Source of the DNA: Oscillospiraceae bacterium
GTDB taxonomy: Bacteria > Bacillota > Clostridia > Oscillospirales > Acutalibacteraceae
Direction: 5' to 3'
DNA length: 64,000 nucleotides
Assembly (NCBI GenBank): GCA_015066225.1
Contig: SVOT01000003.1
Coordinates: 62,001-126,000 of the forward strand
Within the stretch, counting starts at the first letter, position 1, and every line of letters begins with the position of its first letter. Under the pieces are notes generated by a model. The model was not told where the DNA came from and made no database searches. It saw only the letters and a list, made by a program, of their open reading frames with translations. Positions 47,888 through 57,824 of this stretch are shown piece after piece. Made by a program: the position numbers and the translations under genes.

Positions 47888-48165
47888 AAAAGAAAAGCCC
47901 TTGACAGAATTTTCTGCCAAGGACGAATAAAAGCTTATCCGTGGTGCCACCTTGATTCACGGGGTTACCGTGCACTTTAAGGGTACTATCATACCCCGGC
48001 AACTAACGTATGCCCTCACGTTGCAGAATACTCTGTGAAAAACACATTTGACTGCACCCTCAGCGGCCCATTTGACAATCTGTTTCTTACCCTTTCACAG
48101 CAACAGGGCTCTCTGAAAAGTCATAACTGCCTTTATCCCCGCATCAACGGTTTAGTTAATTTTTA
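47888..48165 (-). promoter_or_regulatory. T-box riboswitch (tRNA-Trp sensing) upstream of trpB
   Basis: The minus strand shows the T-box element AAGGTGGCACCACGG, which pairs with the uncharged tRNA end, then TTCGTCCTTGGCAG. A terminator stem CCTTGGCAGAA/TTCTGTCAAGG with a T-rich tail follows. Upstream lies a Stem I-type region with AGAGAG, GCTGTGAAAGGG and AAATGGGCCGCTGAGG. In the last string TGG (48068-48070) stands where the specifier codon is expected, before GCCGCTGAG, so it would read tRNA-Trp. Low charged tRNA-Trp would favour antitermination and trpB expression. Confidence 0.92.
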
Positions 48166-48204
48166 TTAATTCTATCACGCACAAAAAAACTTGTCAAGTG
48201 TTTT

Positions 48205-48894
48205 TTACCACTCGAATTCAGGGCGATTACTGTCCACATAGCTTGCCGCTTTCATAAGGAACATCCGTAAGGGCTCCATAGCCCTGACGTAGCCCCTTAA
48301 AAGAATGCAGAAATCCTCAAAGGTGTCAATATCCTCATCGGGGATATAAAACATCATTTGCCAGTTTCGCATTTTCAGATATTCTGCGGCGGGGTCATCC
48401 GCAGAGAAGCCTCTGGGAACTGTTTTCATTTTGTCGCCGGTTATTGTAATTTTGCTTTTCTTCAAAAGCATTTCAAGTTCAGAATAATTTTTGGAAATAT
48501 ACGCCCTGACGCTGTTCATCTGTGCTGTTGAGCTGCACCAAAGCCCGGTACCGAAAATAGTCGAAGCGGGAAAAAGGTGGATATAATAGCCGTTGGGCTT
48601 CCAGGATTTTCTATCCGGTGAAATATAGGCTCTGAAGGCAGGGTTATACGGAGGGCCGTTTTTGTGAAAACGCATATCCTTTGCGATTCTGTACATCCAA
48701 TCCTTTGGCTCCATATACATTACAGATTTTGCAATTTCGGGTGATTCTTTGCTGATAGCAAATCTCAGCATATCAAGAAAGCCGAGAAAATCCTTTCGGA
48801 CTTTTTCGTATCGGGTGTGGTTTTCGTGAAACCACGTTCTGTTGTTGTTCACGCTCAAATCGTGAGAATATTTTAGAATGTCATTAAAATCCAT
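48205..48894 (-). CDS. DUF2461 family protein
   Basis: Hypothetical protein, 229 aa, with the DUF2461 pattern: an opening NNNRTWFHENHTRYEKVRKDF, then RIAKDMRFHKNGPPYNPAFRAYISP and GYYIHLFPASTIFGTGLW. No catalytic function is established that I know of. Members are widespread, single-domain and cytoplasmic. It is divergent from the DUF1015 gene and follows the T-box leader region of trpB without sharing its transcript. Confidence 0.88.
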   Translation of the reverse strand: MDFNDILKYSHDLSVNNNRTWFHENHTRYEKVRKDFLGFLDMLRFAISKESPEIAKSVMYMEPKDWMYRIAKDMRFHKNGPPYNPAFRAYISPDRKSWKPNGYYIHLFPASTIFGTGLWCSSTAQMNSVRAYISKNYSELEMLLKKSKITITGDKMKTVPRGFSADDPAAEYLKMRNWQMMFYIPDEDIDTFEDFCILLRGYVRAMEPLRMFLMKAASYVDSNRPEFEW

Positions 48895-48999
48895 TGAAAT
48901 ATCTTACCTTTAAATACATTGATTTCATAATAAAATCTGCTTTGTTGTGTATAATTTACATAAAAAATACCATACCAAAATCTAAAATGCAATAACATA

Positions 49000-49029
49000 T
49001 TGACAATAAATATATAAATAAAGTAAAAT
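49000..49029 (+). promoter_or_regulatory. Promoter of the DUF1015-nfo unit
   Basis: A consensus TTGACA is followed after 18 bp by TAAAAT in a very AT-rich region, about 35 bp before the ATG at 49066; ACGGAGG serves as ribosome site. Confidence 0.6.
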
Positions 49030-49065
49030 TGATATATAGATATATTTATTACGGAGGTTTTATCG

Positions 49066-50310
49066 ATGGCAATTTTCAAGCCTTTTAAAGCGTTGCGACC
49101 CGTTCCCGAATTCGCTTCAAGAGTTGCGGCACTCCCCTATGACGTTATGAACAGCGAAGAAGCGAAAGAGATGGTCAAGGGTAACCCCTACTCGTTTCTT
49201 CATGTTGACAAGGCTGAAATAGATTTAGAGAATTGCACCGATATTTATTGCCCCGAGGTTTATAAAAAAGCGGCTGAAAACTTAAAAAAGCTGGAGGATG
49301 ACGGAATCTGCAAAACCGACGAAGCCCCTTGCTTTTACGTTTACCGCCAGATAATGAACGGCAGAGAGCAGACAGGTCTTGTGGGCTGTGCCTGTGTTGA
49401 CGATTACATCAACAACATCATCAAAAAGCACGAGCTGACAAGGGCAGACAAGGAGGCGGACAGAATCCGCCACGTTGACACCTGCGACGCTAACACCGGC
49501 CCCATTTTTCTTTGCTACAAGGACAGTGAAAAAATTAACTCAATTATCGAAGAACAGAAAAAGAACGAACCCGTTTACGATTTTGTAACCGATGACGGTA
49601 TCACTAACACCGTGTGGGTAATTGATAATTCATCTGTCTGCACAGAGCTTTCAGCACTTTTTGAAAAGGCGGGCGATTTTTATATTGCAGACGGTCACCA
49701 CCGCTGTGCATCGGCTGTGAACGTTGCAAAAATGCGCCGTGAACAAAACCCCGATTTTGACGGTAGCGAGGAATTCAACTTCTTCCTTGCTGTATTATTC
49801 CCCGCAAGCAACCTTGAAATTATGGATTACAACAGAGTTGTGAAAGACCTCAACGGCAACACTGAAGAAGAATTCATTGAAAAAATCGGTGAAAAATTCG
49901 TTGTTGAGGCTACCGGTTGCGACGGTGCATATCACCCCGAAAAGAAGCACACCTTCGGTATGTATCTTGACAAAAAGTGGTATAAGCTTACCGCAAAGGA
50001 AAACACCTTTGACGAAAATAACCCTGTTGAACAGCTTGACGTTTCAATACTCCAGAACAATCTGCTCACACCCGTGCTCGGCATCGGTGACCCGAGAACA
50101 GACAAAAGAATTGACTTTATCGGCGGAATACGCGGTCTCGGCGAATTGGAAAGACTTGTTGACGGCGGTATGAAGGTTGCTTTCTCTATGTTCCCCACCA
50201 CGCTGGAGGATTTAATGAGCATTGCCGATGCAGGTCTCATTATGCCCCCGAAATCAACCTGGTTTGAGCCAAAGCTTCTCAGCGGATTATTTATTCACAA
50301 ATTAAAATAG
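49066..50310 (+). CDS. DUF1015 family protein
   Basis: Hypothetical cytoplasmic protein, 414 aa. It shows the DUF1015 pattern: [22 protein letters not shown] at the start, [12 protein letters not shown], then [13 protein letters not shown] near residue 210 and [23 protein letters not shown]. The GHHR string recalls ParB/Srx-type nucleotide-binding sites, a relation proposed for the family; I cannot test it here. In many Clostridia this family neighbours serine biosynthesis genes; here nfo follows instead, and the two genes nearly abut. Confidence 0.9.
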   Translation: MAIFKPFKALRPVPEFASRVAALPYDVMNSEEAKEMVKGNPYSFLHVDKAEIDLENCTDIYCPEVYKKAAENLKKLEDDGICKTDEAPCFYVYRQIMNGREQTGLVGCACVDDYINNIIKKHELTRADKEADRIRHVDTCDANTGPIFLCYKDSEKINSIIEEQKKNEPVYDFVTDDGITNTVWVIDNSSVCTELSALFEKAGDFYIADGHHRCASAVNVAKMRREQNPDFDGSEEFNFFLAVLFPASNLEIMDYNRVVKDLNGNTEEEFIEKIGEKFVVEATGCDGAYHPEKKHTFGMYLDKKWYKLTAKENTFDENNPVEQLDVSILQNNLLTPVLGIGDPRTDKRIDFIGGIRGLGELERLVDGGMKVAFSMFPTTLEDLMSIADAGLIMPPKSTWFEPKLLSGLFIHKLK

Positions 50311-50323
50311 ATTGGATTTTATT

Positions 50324-51154
50324 ATGTTAATTATAGGTTGCCATTTATCAAGCTCCGGCGGTTACCTTGCAATGGGCAAGGAAGCCGTAAGAATCGGTGC
50401 TAACGATTTTCAGTTTTTCACACGTAACCCCAGAGGCGGTGCGGCAAAACCCCTTGACCTTGAGGATATAAGGGCGTTTGAGGAATACCGCAAAGAAAAC
50501 GGTATAGTCAGCGTGCTGGCACACGCACCATACACAATGAACGCCTGCTCAAAGGATGCGGGGCTTCGTGAATTTGCAAAAAACACAATGCTTGACGACA
50601 TTTTCAGGCTCGATAACATTGAGGGCGCGCTTTACAACTTCCACCCCGGCAGCCACGTGGGTCAGGGTGAGGACGTCGGAATTCAGCTTATTGCCGATAT
50701 GCTCAACTCCGTGCTCAAACCGGAGCAGAAAACAACCATACTCCTTGAAACCATGGCGGGTAAAGGCAGCGAGGTTGGCAGAAGCTTTGAGGAAATCAGA
50801 GCAATTATAGACAAGGTTGAGTTGGACGAAAAGCTGGGTGTTTGCCTTGACACCTGCCACGTTTTCGACGGCGGCTACGACATTGTGAACAACCTTGACG
50901 GAGTTCTCGATGAATTTGACAGAGTCATCGGTCTTGAAAGATTAAAAGCAATCCACCTTAACGACAGTTTGAACTTTTTAGGTTGCCACAAGGATCGCCA
51001 CGCAAAAATAGGCGAAGGCGGAATCGGGCTTCAGGCGATAACAAAAATCATCAACCACCCGAAGCTCAGAAATCTCCCCTTCTTTCTTGAAACCCCCAAC
51101 GACATTGACGGATACCAAAGAGAAATTGAACTTCTGAAATCTTGTTACAAATAA
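50324..51154 (+). CDS. nfo: Endonuclease IV (AP endonuclease)
   Basis: Base-excision-repair enzyme cutting 5' of abasic sites, 276 aa from ATG 50324, typical length. TIM-barrel zinc-site motifs are visible: [11 protein letters not shown] (His), [11 protein letters not shown] (His pair), [14 protein letters not shown] (Glu), [14 protein letters not shown] (Asp, His), IHLNDS, then [13 protein letters not shown] and FFLETPND. The ORF track starts at an upstream TTG; ATG gives the normal N-terminus, although no strong ribosome site precedes it, which suggests coupling to the DUF1015 gene ending 13 nt earlier. Confidence 0.97.
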   Translation: MLIIGCHLSSSGGYLAMGKEAVRIGANDFQFFTRNPRGGAAKPLDLEDIRAFEEYRKENGIVSVLAHAPYTMNACSKDAGLREFAKNTMLDDIFRLDNIEGALYNFHPGSHVGQGEDVGIQLIADMLNSVLKPEQKTTILLETMAGKGSEVGRSFEEIRAIIDKVELDEKLGVCLDTCHVFDGGYDIVNNLDGVLDEFDRVIGLERLKAIHLNDSLNFLGCHKDRHAKIGEGGIGLQAITKIINHPKLRNLPFFLETPNDIDGYQREIELLKSCYK

Positions 51155-51170
51155 AAAAGAGGTGTTAGCT

Positions 51171-52394
51171 ATGAAACGCATAAGTGTATTTTTAAGATTC
51201 GCTTTTTGTGTTTTATGTTTGTTTATTTTCTCAATATCCGCCGCCGCAATTAACGGCGACGTTAACAACGACGGCGATGTTACCGTGCTTGATTCGAAAG
51301 CCGTTCTTGAATTTGCCTCCGGAACAAAAACACCATCGACAGAAGAATTTCTTTTAGCAGACACAAACCACGACGGCTATGTTACAACAGAGGATGCACG
51401 AGAAATTCTGCAAGCCGCCTCGGCAATCATTACCCTGCCGGAGCACCAATACACAGAGTGGGTGACCGTGCAAAAGGTCACCTGCACCGAGAATGGCATA
51501 GAAACCTCCACCTGCACCGCTTGTAACAAGGAATTTGTTAAAATCACCGAGCCCACCGGTCACAAGCCTGAAAATGGTGTGTGCGTTAACTGCAACAAGC
51601 TCCTTACCAACAAATATATTGAATACAACGGCAAGAAGCTCCCCTTTGAGTGCACCGATACCCAAATGATTGAGTTGATTGGTGAACCGCAGGACACAAT
51701 AAAGGATAAATACTTCAAAAAATCTGCAGATATTTACGTTTATTACACAGACTACACGGATTTAGTAATTTTCACCTTTATTGACGGTGCTTTAACACAG
51801 TTTGTGTCATATGATATCAATGCACGGGTTATTTATGAAGAAAAGAACTTCTATGTTAAAAACCTCTCTGACGAAGCTGTAGAATACGATAATCTGACAA
51901 TCACAGGGTATTTCGACCGAACAGGAAAGATACCGGAAGCCTACGCTATGGGCGTTGTGTTCAACGAGAGCTATGCCTACGAGGTAAATAAGCTGAACAA
52001 TTCGGCTTCTGAAAAAATAATCCTTCACCTTACAAACGGCTTGAGGGCAATCAATGGATTGAAGCCACTTGAATTATGCACGGTTGCCGCCGACGTGGCG
52101 AGAAGCCACAGCAAGGATATGGCTGAAAACGGCTATTTTGACCACGTAAATCTTGACGGCAAAACAAGTGCCGACAGAATGCGTGACGGCGGAATCAACT
52201 GGTGGATATGCGGTGAAAACATTGCTGCAGGCTACCTTGACCCCTACTCCGTTTGCGAAGGCTGGTATAACTCCCCCGGGCACAGAACTAACATTCTTGA
52301 AGAAAGGTTTGAAAGGCTCGGTGTTGGCGTAGTTTACAACTATTTCTCAGACTACCGCGTGTATATGACGCAAAACTTTTACTCAAGCTTTTAA
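51171..52394 (+). CDS. Secreted dockerin-CAP domain protein
   Basis: Secreted protein, 407 aa: signal peptide (ISVFLRFAFCVLCLFIFSISAAA); a type I dockerin-like pair of calcium-binding repeats (GDVNNDGDVTVLDSKAVL and DTNHDGYVTTEDAREIL, about 25-80); a Cys-containing linker (TCTENGIETSTCTACNKEF); a stalk domain; and a C-terminal CAP/SCP domain (about 280-407) with HSKDMAENGYFDHVNLDG, ENIAAGY and SPGHRTNILEERFERLGVGV. A dockerin would let it dock to a cohesin on a scaffold or the cell surface. GAGGTG precedes ATG 51171. No cohesin is in this window. Confidence 0.92.
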   Translation: MKRISVFLRFAFCVLCLFIFSISAAAINGDVNNDGDVTVLDSKAVLEFASGTKTPSTEEFLLADTNHDGYVTTEDAREILQAASAIITLPEHQYTEWVTVQKVTCTENGIETSTCTACNKEFVKITEPTGHKPENGVCVNCNKLLTNKYIEYNGKKLPFECTDTQMIELIGEPQDTIKDKYFKKSADIYVYYTDYTDLVIFTFIDGALTQFVSYDINARVIYEEKNFYVKNLSDEAVEYDNLTITGYFDRTGKIPEAYAMGVVFNESYAYEVNKLNNSASEKIILHLTNGLRAINGLKPLELCTVAADVARSHSKDMAENGYFDHVNLDGKTSADRMRDGGINWWICGENIAAGYLDPYSVCEGWYNSPGHRTNILEERFERLGVGVVYNYFSDYRVYMTQNFYSSF

Positions 52395-52406
52395 TTTATA
52401 TATGCC

Positions 52407-52444
52407 AAAAGGCTGAAAAAACTTTTGTTTTTTCAGCCTTTTTT
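52407..52444 (+). terminator. Terminator after the dockerin-CAP gene
   Basis: The 16 bp stem AAAAGGCTGAAAAAAC with GTTTTTTCAGCCTTTT closes a TTTT loop, with T beyond. Confidence 0.9.
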
Positions 52445-52533
52445 CTATTGATTATCCAACAAATGTATGATAAACTATATTAAGACGTTATCTGACAGAT
52501 GATGTATATACTATTATTGTAGGAAGTGTAATT

Positions 52534-53175
52534 TTGGCTACTCAGAAAAGACGAATCAATAATACAGACAGACGTGTTAAAAGAACAAAAAAAGCTCTCA
52601 GGGATGCTCTTTTTCAGCTTCTTGAAACAAAATCAATAAACGAAATCAGCGTTACGGAGCTCACTACCCTTGCAGATATCAACAGAGCGACATTTTATTT
52701 TTACTACACAGACCTTATAGATATGCTTCAACAAATTCAGAATGAAGCGTACGAGGATTTTCGCTGCGTTATCGAAGAGGCTTCACCCTCGGTTGGTACT
52801 ATCGAGGGCTTTACCGCTTATGCTGAAACCCTTTTCAATTTCTGCAAGGAGCACGAAACGTTGTGCCGTTTTATTATCAACAACGACATCAACAACCAGC
52901 TTTATACATACATCCGTTCTCTTATGCTTACAAATATCCCGAACACAAAAGAGATTTTTGACCAGAACAACCCCGCAAGATACCTTTCAAACTACGTCAT
53001 TAACGCTATGATTGGTATTCTGATTGACTGGATGGATGAGGGTATGAAAATCCCCGCCCACGAGCTTTCTGAATTCTGTGCAAACGTTTATATTAACGGC
53101 TCTTTCAAAACAAAGCAGGTTTATGCAGGCTACACTCCCCCGGTTATTGAAGAAGAAAAAAACGAAGAAAACTGA
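52534..53175 (+). CDS. TetR-family transcriptional regulator
   Basis: Predicted repressor, 213 aa. The N-terminal helix-turn-helix (about 14-62) reads RTKKALRDALFQLLETKSINEISVTELTTLADINRATFYFYY, the TetR signature. The C-terminal ligand domain resembles the TetR_C_8 / DhaS-like type. Translation starts at TTG, with AGGAAGTG upstream. It ends in an acidic tail (EEEKNEEN). It is convergent with the FtsX permease/ATPase pair 250 bp away; control of that transporter is possible but not shown. Confidence 0.93.
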   Translation: MATQKRRINNTDRRVKRTKKALRDALFQLLETKSINEISVTELTTLADINRATFYFYYTDLIDMLQQIQNEAYEDFRCVIEEASPSVGTIEGFTAYAETLFNFCKEHETLCRFIINNDINNQLYTYIRSLMLTNIPNTKEIFDQNNPARYLSNYVINAMIGILIDWMDEGMKIPAHELSEFCANVYINGSFKTKQVYAGYTPPVIEEEKNEEN

Positions 53176-53192
53176 ATCAATTCTAACAAAAT

Positions 53193-53224
53193 CCCGTCAC
53201 AGCTTTTGCTGTGACGGGTTTTTT
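53193..53224 (+). terminator. Terminator of the TetR gene
   Basis: The 11 bp GC-rich stem CCCGTCACAGC with GCTGTGACGGG closes a TTTT loop and is followed by TTTTTT. Confidence 0.93.
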
Positions 53225-53269
53225 ATGTGTTTTGAGTTGCATTCGGAATCTTGTACGTTTCACCAACAA

Positions 53270-53428
53270 AGGATATTGGTTAGGGGGCGACCCACCACCA
53301 AAAGCGCAGCTTTTGGTCCCCCTCCCTATTTTGCTACGCAAAACAGGGATGATAGCTTCGCAACATCCTAAAGCTGAGCAAGATACGTCGAGTGTGGTCA
53401 GAAAAATGACATCTGCGCCAAATATGCC
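53270..53428. repeat. Dispersed repeat fragments between convergent genes
   Basis: No gene. It contains the hairpin CCAAAAGC-gca-GCTTTTGG (53299-53317), TTTTGC-tac-GCAAAA, the string AAACAGGGATGATAGCTTCG also present at 42026, and AAAAATGACATCTGCGCC, nearly the same as AAAAATGACTTCTGCGCT at 27560. Confidence 0.7.
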
Positions 53429-53429
53429 G

Positions 53430-56400
53430 TTATTCTACTGATTTGAGGGATTCGACCATGCTTATCTTTTTAAGTTTAAAGTGCATCATCACGTTGACAA
53501 GAATCGCAAAGATTATTGTGAGAGCTATTGCAAAGACAAAGCTTAATGGCTCAAGCTGTGTGTTAAATGTCAGCGTATCAATATCGACAATGCCGACAAC
53601 GGCAACATTCAAGGGAATTCCGAGAATTATACCGAAAACAACACCAAAGAGAGTCAGGAAAATATTTTCACGGTAGATATATGCTGAAACCTCGCCGTTG
53701 TAGAAGCCGAGAACCTTAAGGGTTGCAAGCTCCCTTATACGCTCATTGACGTTGATGTTGTTAAGGTTATAAAGAACAACAATCGCCAGAGCAACAGCGG
53801 CAAAAATGAATAACAATATAACAAGGTTAAGTGTTTCAACAATGTTGTTGAAGTTATCAATTACAACTGTTGTGAATACTGAACCGTTTACACCTCGTAT
53901 ATCATTTACATCTTTTTCAAGCTGTGCCTTTTCTTCAACAGTCATACCGTCAGGTATCTGGCAGAAAAGATAGTTATAAGAAAGAGCTTTACCTGTCACC
54001 TCATTGTAGCAATAGGGTGTCATATAAACGTAGTGGAAGGTGTAGTTATCTGTGATGCCCGTAACCTTGACGGAGTACTCAACATCCTGCGAGCCCTCAG
54101 TCCAGGAAACCTTTATTGTGTCACCGATTTTTGTTTTTGTTTTGTCAGCAAGCTTTTTAGTAATAACTGCACCCTCGTCAGTTATAGGAATATCCTCCCC
54201 GTTATATCTGAGGTCAATGAAATTCTGAAGCCCTGCGGGATTTTCTGCCACAAGAACGTCAACTTCCATTTCGTTATCACTTCTGTCTGAATAGCCACGG
54301 CAAACTTTAAGATAGCCGAGCATTGAATGCTCAATTCCGTTAACTGCATTTATCTCAGAGACAATGGGTGCATCATAAGACGTCTGCCCATCTTCAAGAA
54401 CGACCTGCAAATCATACTGAGCGATACCGTCGGGACCGTACTGGTTATCAATAACACCACCGATAGCATCTTTAAGACCGAATGCTGCAAGGATAAGTGC
54501 CGTACAGCCTGCGATACCCAGAACGGTAACGGCAAATCGTTTTTTGTTTCTGAAAAGGTTTCTGACAGTAACCTTGGAGGTGAAGCTGAGCTTGCCCCAA
54601 ATTGAAGGAAACTTTTCAAGGAATACTCTCTTACCCGCTTTAGGAGCCTTAGGTCGCATAAGAACAGCAGGAACGCTGTTGAGCTCTTTTCGGCAAGCAA
54701 GGTGTGCCGCAAGAACGGTTGAGCCGATTGAAATAACCGTGCCCAGGACAATGTAAAGAGGCATAAACTGAATAGTTACCGAGGGCAACTCATACATTAT
54801 TCCCCAAGCACCGCAAATTGCCAACGGTATCCCTGTGAAGCCTGCAAGAACGCCGATAATAACACCTATGACGCTGGCAATAACTGCATAGAGGATGTAT
54901 TTGCCGCTAATCATTTTGTTTGAATAGCCGAGGGCCTTGAGAGTACCGAGCTGAGTTCTTTCTTCTTCAACCATTCTTGTCATAGTGGTCAAACAAACAA
55001 GTGTTGAAACAACAAAGAAGAAGGTGGGGAAAATATATGCAAGGCGCACCATATTTTCTGCCGCCTGGCCATAGCCTGTGTAACCGGGAGAATCGTGACG
55101 GTCATAGACCATCCAACCCACACCGTTTTTGATATTTTTGAGAAGGCTTTCACCCTTCTGATATTCTGTTTTGTGAATACCGATTTTTGCGTTGACCTCT
55201 TCTTCAGCCTTGGAATAATTAATTTCCGCCTGCTTGATAGTAGCCTGAATATTCTGATACTGAGTCATACTCAATGCCAATTCAGCCTGAGCGGTCATAT
55301 ATTTTGTTTGTGCGTCCATTGAGCCGTACTGAAGCTCATCGCCGCTTGATTCGATTTTTGTTTTGTATTCAGCAAGCTGTTTTTCAGCCTTTGCAACCTC
55401 TACATCTGCCGCATCAAGCTGCAGCTTTGCATCCTTAAGCTGTTTGTCGGCTGATTCCCATTCGGAATATTTGGAGTCGTACTCTGCCTGACCCAAATCC
55501 TTTTGATGCTTGGCAACTGCCAGCTCTGTTTCGTATTGGTCAAGAAGCTGCTGTGTTTCCTTTATGGCATCTGCCGCCGTACCCTGAGCGGTAAGGTTTG
55601 ATGCATTTTTGAGAATTTCTGCCAGCTCGGGATTGGTTTCCTCAAGCCTGTCCGCAATCTGGTCAAGATGAAGGTTGTCCTGCGAAACATTTTGATTCTG
55701 AGTAAGCTTATCAAGAGTGGTCTTGGTGCTTGTGATAAGCGTAGTCATAACATTTATCTCGGTTTCGGTAAGGGCTAATTCTGCTTTTGCCGCATCAAGC
55801 TTATCCTTAGCGGTATCTGCCTCCATTTTTTTTGCATTGTATTCCGTACGCTTGTTGGCAAGGTCAATCTTTGTATCTGAAACCTTTGTTATTTTTTCGT
55901 TGTATTCATTGACAGCAGCGATATATTCGGTATTACCGCTCTGAAGAAGCTCCTGTGCCTTTTTATACTCTTCTTCCATAGTTTTCTGGGCTTCTGCCAG
56001 AAGAGTTTCGCCCTCTTTTTCAAGCTTATAGAGCCTGTCAAGCTGTGCTTTACCGTCCTTCAGCTTTTGACCGACAGTTTTTTCAGCACTGTCAATTTTA
56101 ATTTTTGCATCTGCAAGCTTGCGCTCAAGCCCGATGTTGAGCTTTGCTCTTCTCAATGCGGCAATCGGCTCGCTTGCTTCAAGAAGCTCAAGGCGTTTTT
56201 CTTCAACGAATTCATCGTACTCGTCGCTGTAAACGTCAAATTCATCGGCACCGTCAAGTGTTACGTATGCTTCACTGTAGTAGTTAATTTTATCGGTAAA
56301 CGCTTTGTTATTAACGTAAATGAAGTCACCCAGCTTACCACTACCTGCAGTTGTAACACCACGCTCGTAGGATACCCAGTAAGGGGTCTGCACTATGCCG

Positions 56401-56993
56401 ACAACGGTAAACACATTGTTATTGAGATAATATGAAATCTCCTCATCGTCGCCCACAACCTTGATTGTGTTACCGATAACAAACTGTTCGGGGGTTGTAA
56501 GATCACTACAGGTTACAACACACTCGTTGGGTGATTCGGGATATCTGCCCTCAACAAGCTCAAGACGGTTTATGTAATCGGGGTTGTCAAGACCATCGTA
56601 AAAATCGATTGCCTTGTCCACGTCAACACCCATAACTCTGATGGTCATTTCGGAGCCGTCGATATCAACTATACCTTCATAAAGTGAGCCGTCCTCTGTG
56701 GGAACCTGAACGTAGCCGTCAACAAACTTGACGCCCTGAACAGCCTCAACACCATCCATCTGACGGATTTGCTCAAGGTCCTCCTCATACAGACCGATAT
56801 ATGACTGCAGCCTGAGATCCATCAGATTATATGTATGATAATATTCTTCTGCAGTGTCACGCATATCGGGACCGACAGCATTCAAACCGCAAAACAGACC
56901 GCTACCCAAAGCCACAATAGCAATAATCGAAACAAATCTGCTGAAGCTTCGGCTTATGGAACGGAAACTGTCTGTAATATAAGCTTTACTCAT
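53430..56993 (-). CDS. FtsX-type ABC transporter permease with long coiled coil
   Basis: Large permease, 1187 aa. An N-terminal helix (about 18-40) is followed by a MacB-like extracytoplasmic domain (about 45-270) and a long Lys/Glu/Ala-rich coiled-coil region (about 280-640). Then come three helices of the first FtsX domain (about 670-800), a second FtsX half with its own helix near residue 835, another extracytoplasmic domain and three C-terminal helices (about 1065-1175). This layout suits a mechanotransmitting ABC system rather than a classical pump. The coiled coil projecting outward could reach into the wall, as FtsEX does with hydrolases. It follows its ATPase by 13 nt. Substrate unknown. 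Confidence 0.92.
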   Translation of the reverse strand: MSKAYITDSFRSISRSFSRFVSIIAIVALGSGLFCGLNAVGPDMRDTAEEYYHTYNLMDLRLQSYIGLYEEDLEQIRQMDGVEAVQGVKFVDGYVQVPTEDGSLYEGIVDIDGSEMTIRVMGVDVDKAIDFYDGLDNPDYINRLELVEGRYPESPNECVVTCSDLTTPEQFVIGNTIKVVGDDEEISYYLNNNVFTVVGIVQTPYWVSYERGVTTAGSGKLGDFIYVNNKAFTDKINYYSEAYVTLDGADEFDVYSDEYDEFVEEKRLELLEASEPIAALRRAKLNIGLERKLADAKIKIDSAEKTVGQKLKDGKAQLDRLYKLEKEGETLLAEAQKTMEEEYKKAQELLQSGNTEYIAAVNEYNEKITKVSDTKIDLANKRTEYNAKKMEADTAKDKLDAAKAELALTETEINVMTTLITSTKTTLDKLTQNQNVSQDNLHLDQIADRLEETNPELAEILKNASNLTAQGTAADAIKETQQLLDQYETELAVAKHQKDLGQAEYDSKYSEWESADKQLKDAKLQLDAADVEVAKAEKQLAEYKTKIESSGDELQYGSMDAQTKYMTAQAELALSMTQYQNIQATIKQAEINYSKAEEEVNAKIGIHKTEYQKGESLLKNIKNGVGWMVYDRHDSPGYTGYGQAAENMVRLAYIFPTFFFVVSTLVCLTTMTRMVEEERTQLGTLKALGYSNKMISGKYILYAVIASVIGVIIGVLAGFTGIPLAICGAWGIMYELPSVTIQFMPLYIVLGTVISIGSTVLAAHLACRKELNSVPAVLMRPKAPKAGKRVFLEKFPSIWGKLSFTSKVTVRNLFRNKKRFAVTVLGIAGCTALILAAFGLKDAIGGVIDNQYGPDGIAQYDLQVVLEDGQTSYDAPIVSEINAVNGIEHSMLGYLKVCRGYSDRSDNEMEVDVLVAENPAGLQNFIDLRYNGEDIPITDEGAVITKKLADKTKTKIGDTIKVSWTEGSQDVEYSVKVTGITDNYTFHYVYMTPYCYNEVTGKALSYNYLFCQIPDGMTVEEKAQLEKDVNDIRGVNGSVFTTVVIDNFNNIVETLNLVILLFIFAAVALAIVVLYNLNNINVNERIRELATLKVLGFYNGEVSAYIYRENIFLTLFGVVFGIILGIPLNVAVVGIVDIDTLTFNTQLEPLSFVFAIALTIIFAILVNVMMHFKLKKISMVESLKSVE

Positions 56994-57006
56994 TTCTCAA
57001 GTTCCT

Positions 57007-57708
57007 TTACCACTCAATATCTTCCACGGACATGGGATTTTCGTTAACCTCCATGCTGACAACTCGTCCGCTCTTCATAGAGATAACTCTGTCTGCCATG
57101 GGTGTCAACGCCTGGTTATGGGTGATAACGATAACTGTCATACCCGTTTCACGGCTCGTATCCTGCAAAAGTTTGAGAATCTGTTTACCTGTGTTATAGT
57201 CAAGAGCACCTGTGGGCTCGTCGCACAAGAGAAGCTTCGGGTTTTTGGCAAGGGCACGTGCTATTGAAACACGCTGCTGCTCACCACCTGAAAGCTGTGC
57301 GGGGAAGTTGTCCATTCTTTCGCCCAAGCCGACTCTTTCAAGCACCTTTGCGGGGTTGAGAGCCTTTGAGCCGATCTGTGTTGCAAGCTCAACGTTTTCA
57401 AGGGCTGTAAGGTTGGGAACAAGGTTATAAAACTGGAACACGAAGCCAACGTCATAGCGTCTGTATTCAATAAGACGTTTGCTGTCGTATTCATTGATAA
57501 GCTCGCCTGCAACCCGAACCTTACCGTCGTCACAATCGTCCATACCGCCGAGAATGTTGAGAACGGTTGTTTTACCCGCACCGCTGGCACCGACAATAAC
57601 GCAGAACTCACCTTGCTCCACGTTGAAGGTAACACCGTCGGCGGCGTTAATAACAATTTCGCCCATTTTGTATCTTTTGTAAACAGAATCAAATTCGATA
57701 AAACTCAT
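57007..57708 (-). CDS. ABC transporter ATPase of the LolD/MacB type
   Basis: Cytoplasmic ATPase, 233 aa, driving the FtsX-type permease downstream. Walker A is [14 protein letters not shown] near residue 40, the Q-loop is [18 protein letters not shown], the signature [16 protein letters not shown], Walker [13 protein letters not shown], and the H-loop VITHNQA. Pairing with a single very large permease makes a complete exporter-type or mechanotransmission complex. No two-component system, typical for peptide-detoxifying BceAB modules, is adjacent. Confidence 0.96.
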   Translation of the reverse strand: MSFIEFDSVYKRYKMGEIVINAADGVTFNVEQGEFCVIVGASGAGKTTVLNILGGMDDCDDGKVRVAGELINEYDSKRLIEYRRYDVGFVFQFYNLVPNLTALENVELATQIGSKALNPAKVLERVGLGERMDNFPAQLSGGEQQRVSIARALAKNPKLLLCDEPTGALDYNTGKQILKLLQDTSRETGMTVIVITHNQALTPMADRVISMKSGRVVSMEVNENPMSVEDIEW

Positions 57709-57824
57709 TTATTTCAGCCTTTCGGTTAATAATATTCAGCAATTTCTTTACAAAAAGCCTGAGCTTATATTTTACAATAAACCCACGCACAAGTCAACCG
57801 TATAAAAGTTAATTATCTTTTAAT

